A stretch of 64,000 nucleotides of DNA from an uncultured Marinobacter sp. GTDB taxonomy: Bacteria; Pseudomonadota; Gammaproteobacteria; Pseudomonadales; Oleiphilaceae. Numbering within the stretch: the first letter of the stretch is position 1; each line of letters begins with the position of its first letter. The stretch spans positions 372,001 through 436,000 of the forward strand of contig NZ_CAMYMK010000008.1 of the NCBI RefSeq assembly GCF_947259545.1. Reading direction: 5' to 3'. The notes under the pieces were generated by a model that saw only the letters and a list, made by a program, of their open reading frames with translations, was not told the DNA's origin and did no database searches. This document shows positions 61,966-64,000 of this stretch, piece after piece. The translations under genes and the position numbers were made by a program.

Positions 61966-63327
61966 TTAACCCACTTTCTTGATAATTCCTTTCGCCAACT
62001 GGTCCCGAATGAGGTTGCGAGTTCTTGGCAGATTTTCCAGAAACTTTGTGAGCCAGCGATGCCCGCCGAGCATGATGTCCAATTCTGAAACGGATATTGG
62101 CTCCGATAGTTGAAGTGTTTGTTCATGAACCATTTTGCACATTTCGTCATCGACAGCGTGCCAGTTCATTTCTGGGCGGTGCGGTGGCATCGGTGACGGC
62201 AGCTGCTGCTCTAACCAATCCCTGTCATTGTGGTAAAGCCAGAAAAAGTCCGCATTCCTCGCCGCTTTGATGTCCTTCCTGATCGCGAATGGATGTCCGT
62301 CCATATAGTCACGAATGGAGCGTCGGCGCGTCTCCCGATTGCTGAAAAAATCATCTCTGTTGGTGCGGCTGTTTCCAACAGTTGGCACTCCAAAGCCAGG
62401 GAGGATGAGCTGTTCTTCTTCGTCGGCGTCCCAAAACAAATTAGCATCCCCATCGAACAGCCATTCTGCGAAAAGCAGATGTTTGATGGGGTGTGTTGGG
62501 TAATGTGTCTTTGCGCGCAGAAGGGGGCCTACGAACTCGAATGTTAGTAATTGGTCTGGACACTCGAACTGATTGGTGTAGATCTTTTCCAGTGCAGACC
62601 AGTGAGTTTTCAATGCCGGTATCACCCTCCTGATTCGCACGTTGCGATTTTTGGTTAACAGGCCTTTTTTGTTCAGCTGAATTCGATAGGCTCTCCGATA
62701 ATCGGGGAACTCTTGCCGAATTTGTAGCTGCTGGATCACGGAAGCTCCGAAACGGGAAAGATTCACCGAAGCTTTGTCGGCGGGGAGTGGGCTCATATCG
62801 GAACGGGGCAGAACCAGTGAACGATCCAGCGAGAAGTCGCTTATGGCTGTACAGAATAATTGTGATGCATGGGTTGGACAGGAATTAACGCCGGGCAGTT
62901 GATGACAGTTTCGGAAGTATCCAACGCCTATCTGCTTCAAGTCTTCGGTCAAGCACATCGGACAATGCTTATGGCCGGTTGTGAACTTGAGCTTCGACTG
63001 AGGGAGCCCCGCCTTTTCGCCCACATGGCTGCCAAAATTCAGAAACATCGCACGTTTTAGTTCCTGGGCCCTTCTTGGCGCGATGAAGCTCGCAAATAAA
63101 GGATATAGCGTGTGGTTCCAGAGTAAGGCTTCGGGGGCTAATCCGAAGTAATACCCGGTTCTCTGTAGTTGTGAGGGTAAATAGGCGTTGATCCTGGCCC
63201 TATTGGACGAATACAGCGCTGAGTATGATGCGGACTCGTTCGCGTTCCCTGAGAGGAGGTGGTATCGGCTAACCAGGCTATAAACAGTCTCTCCTGGCAA
63301 CGGCTGGATATGGATTGAGCAGGTCAT
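61966..63327 (-). CDS. tniQ: TniQ/TnsD-family transposon target-selection protein
   Basis: 453 residues. TniQ N-terminal signature LPGETVYSLVSRYHLLSGN, then a zinc-binding block HCPMCLTEDLKQIGVGYFRNCHQLPGVNSCPTH (CxxC, later H/C pairs), followed by a long TnsD-type C-terminal region with a winged-helix-like end. Proteins of this group choose the insertion site of Tn7-like elements. It begins 5 bases after the stop of a second TniQ-like gene. TnsA, TnsB and TnsC genes, if present, would be beyond 64 kb on the same strand. Confidence 0.88.
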   Translation of the reverse strand: MTCSIHIQPLPGETVYSLVSRYHLLSGNANESASYSALYSSNRARINAYLPSQLQRTGYYFGLAPEALLWNHTLYPLFASFIAPRRAQELKRAMFLNFGSHVGEKAGLPQSKLKFTTGHKHCPMCLTEDLKQIGVGYFRNCHQLPGVNSCPTHASQLFCTAISDFSLDRSLVLPRSDMSPLPADKASVNLSRFGASVIQQLQIRQEFPDYRRAYRIQLNKKGLLTKNRNVRIRRVIPALKTHWSALEKIYTNQFECPDQLLTFEFVGPLLRAKTHYPTHPIKHLLFAEWLFDGDANLFWDADEEEQLILPGFGVPTVGNSRTNRDDFFSNRETRRRSIRDYMDGHPFAIRKDIKAARNADFFWLYHNDRDWLEQQLPSPMPPHRPEMNWHAVDDEMCKMVHEQTLQLSEPISVSELDIMLGGHRWLTKFLENLPRTRNLIRDQLAKGIIKKVG

Positions 63328-63331
63328 ATCG

Positions 63332-64000
63332 TCAAAGCTCGCGAGACCATTCTACGGGGTACGGCGATAGGCCCGCAGCCCAGATCGGCAGTAGGTAATA
63401 AATGGGGTGCCGGATTTTGGGATCCGTTGATCCAAAGGTTGTTCGAATGAAGTTTGGTCGCGCTCTACCCCGGTAGGTCAGTCGGTCGCCTTTATAGAAT
63501 TCAAAAATTGTCTCCAGTAGCGGTATGCCCGCGATGTCTTCTACGTAACCAACGATTTCCTCGTACCTGCGGGTTCTTGCCCATCCAGGCTTTTTAGGCA
63601 TTCCCCAGACGTTTTCGAAGGTTGCTTTGAGAGCCTCAAGGCCGACCCAGCTGCCAGACGCCTGGCAGCTCGAGAATAATTCCATTAGCCAGCACTCCCA
63701 GCGATTCTCGATCAAAGTGGCACTGCCTTGGACAGTGTTTTTATGAGCATCTCGAGGTAGCTGGAAATCGTTTAGGGTTTTTAACCCAGAGCTGAGTAGC
63801 GGTACCTGATGGATTTTGCATTGCCTGATTGATGGTATTTGATGACTTAGGTGCCAGTAACCGAAGCCCACTTCTCGCGTGTCCGTCTTGATGCATTCGT
63901 TGCAGAACCTCCAAGACTTGTCGAATGTGAGCATTCGGTCATTCATGAGGGTGTTGGGGGCGGGAATGGAAGATTGATCGTTTTCCCACGTTGTGTGGAG
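63332..64000 (-). CDS. Second TniQ/TnsD-family protein (N-terminal part outside window)
   Basis: At least 222 residues visible. The frame stays open to the last base, with plausible coding text ahead of an internal Met at 63946, so the real start is probably beyond the window. The zinc-binding segment RFCNECIKTDTREVGFGYWHLSHQIPSIRQCKIH matches the TniQ zinc finger, followed by a basic helical region (ALKATFENVWGMPKKPGWAR...). Adjacent to another TniQ/TnsD protein; such pairs may give two target routes to one element. Confidence 0.82.
   Translation of the reverse strand, partial: LHTTWENDQSSIPAPNTLMNDRMLTFDKSWRFCNECIKTDTREVGFGYWHLSHQIPSIRQCKIHQVPLLSSGLKTLNDFQLPRDAHKNTVQGSATLIENRWECWLMELFSSCQASGSWVGLEALKATFENVWGMPKKPGWARTRRYEEIVGYVEDIAGIPLLETIFEFYKGDRLTYRGRARPNFIRTTFGSTDPKIRHPIYYLLPIWAAGLSPYPVEWSREL

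Overview
The window looks like the chromosome of a marine gammaproteobacterium. A Marinobacter-like organism is the best guess, from the high-GC Pseudomonas-type coding style, the liuR-liuABCDE leucine/isovalerate operon, the tandem acyl-CoA genes and the RND and cyclic-di-GMP genes. This is judged from gene content, not from a search. Positions 1 to about 35.6 kb are conserved-style metabolic chromosome. From about 35.7 kb to the window end the base composition is visibly lower in GC, and the genes are hypothetical, restriction/defence or transposition genes. I saw no rRNA, tRNA or CRISPR array.

Left part. On the minus strand, 8.4 to 0 kb: liuR (MerR regulator), liuA (isovaleryl-CoA dehydrogenase), liuB and liuD (methylcrotonyl-CoA carboxylase), liuC (methylglutaconyl-CoA hydratase), liuE (HMG-CoA lyase), an AhpD-like protein and the start of an AMP-dependent acyl-CoA ligase. 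Most are joined by one- to four-base stop/start overlaps. A LiuR-type palindrome (8457-8472) lies between liuR and a divergent plus-strand set of an SDR dehydrogenase, an acyl-CoA dehydrogenase and a thiolase, so one site may control both. An AraC regulator follows. Next comes a cyanate-use unit: a PAS sigma-54 activator, three dyad repeats, a GG-N10-GC promoter, a Tat-exported binding protein, permease, ATPase and cyanase. Then come ilvGM behind an attenuated leader rich in Val/Leu/Ile codons, an RND pump pair with truC, a GGDEF-EAL protein, an amidase, djlA, an HD-GYP gene broken at a G tract, alkB and a MgtC-type membrane protein.

Right part (about 35.7-64 kb): an accessory, defence-rich island. 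In order it holds small unknown genes, a coiled-coil unknown, a Phd-type antitoxin overlapping an Abi-alpha-like (DUF4393) gene, a 526-residue unknown behind a 45-residue Gly/Pro-rich peptide, and a McrBC type IV restriction pair whose McrB carries an EVE-like insertion. A RecB-like nuclease/RNase H/SF1 helicase fusion follows, then an unrecognised pair (cytosolic 309 aa plus four-TM 210 aa). Last come a type I restriction system with two different intact HsdM genes, a possible PD-(D/E)xK protein, and two adjacent TniQ/TnsD-type targeting proteins, the last running off the window. The layout suggests cargo of a Tn7-like transposon whose core transposase genes would lie beyond 64 kb. The unexplained small modules (39.4-40.4, 40.4-42.2 and 51.1-52.6 kb) are the best candidates for undescribed defence systems.
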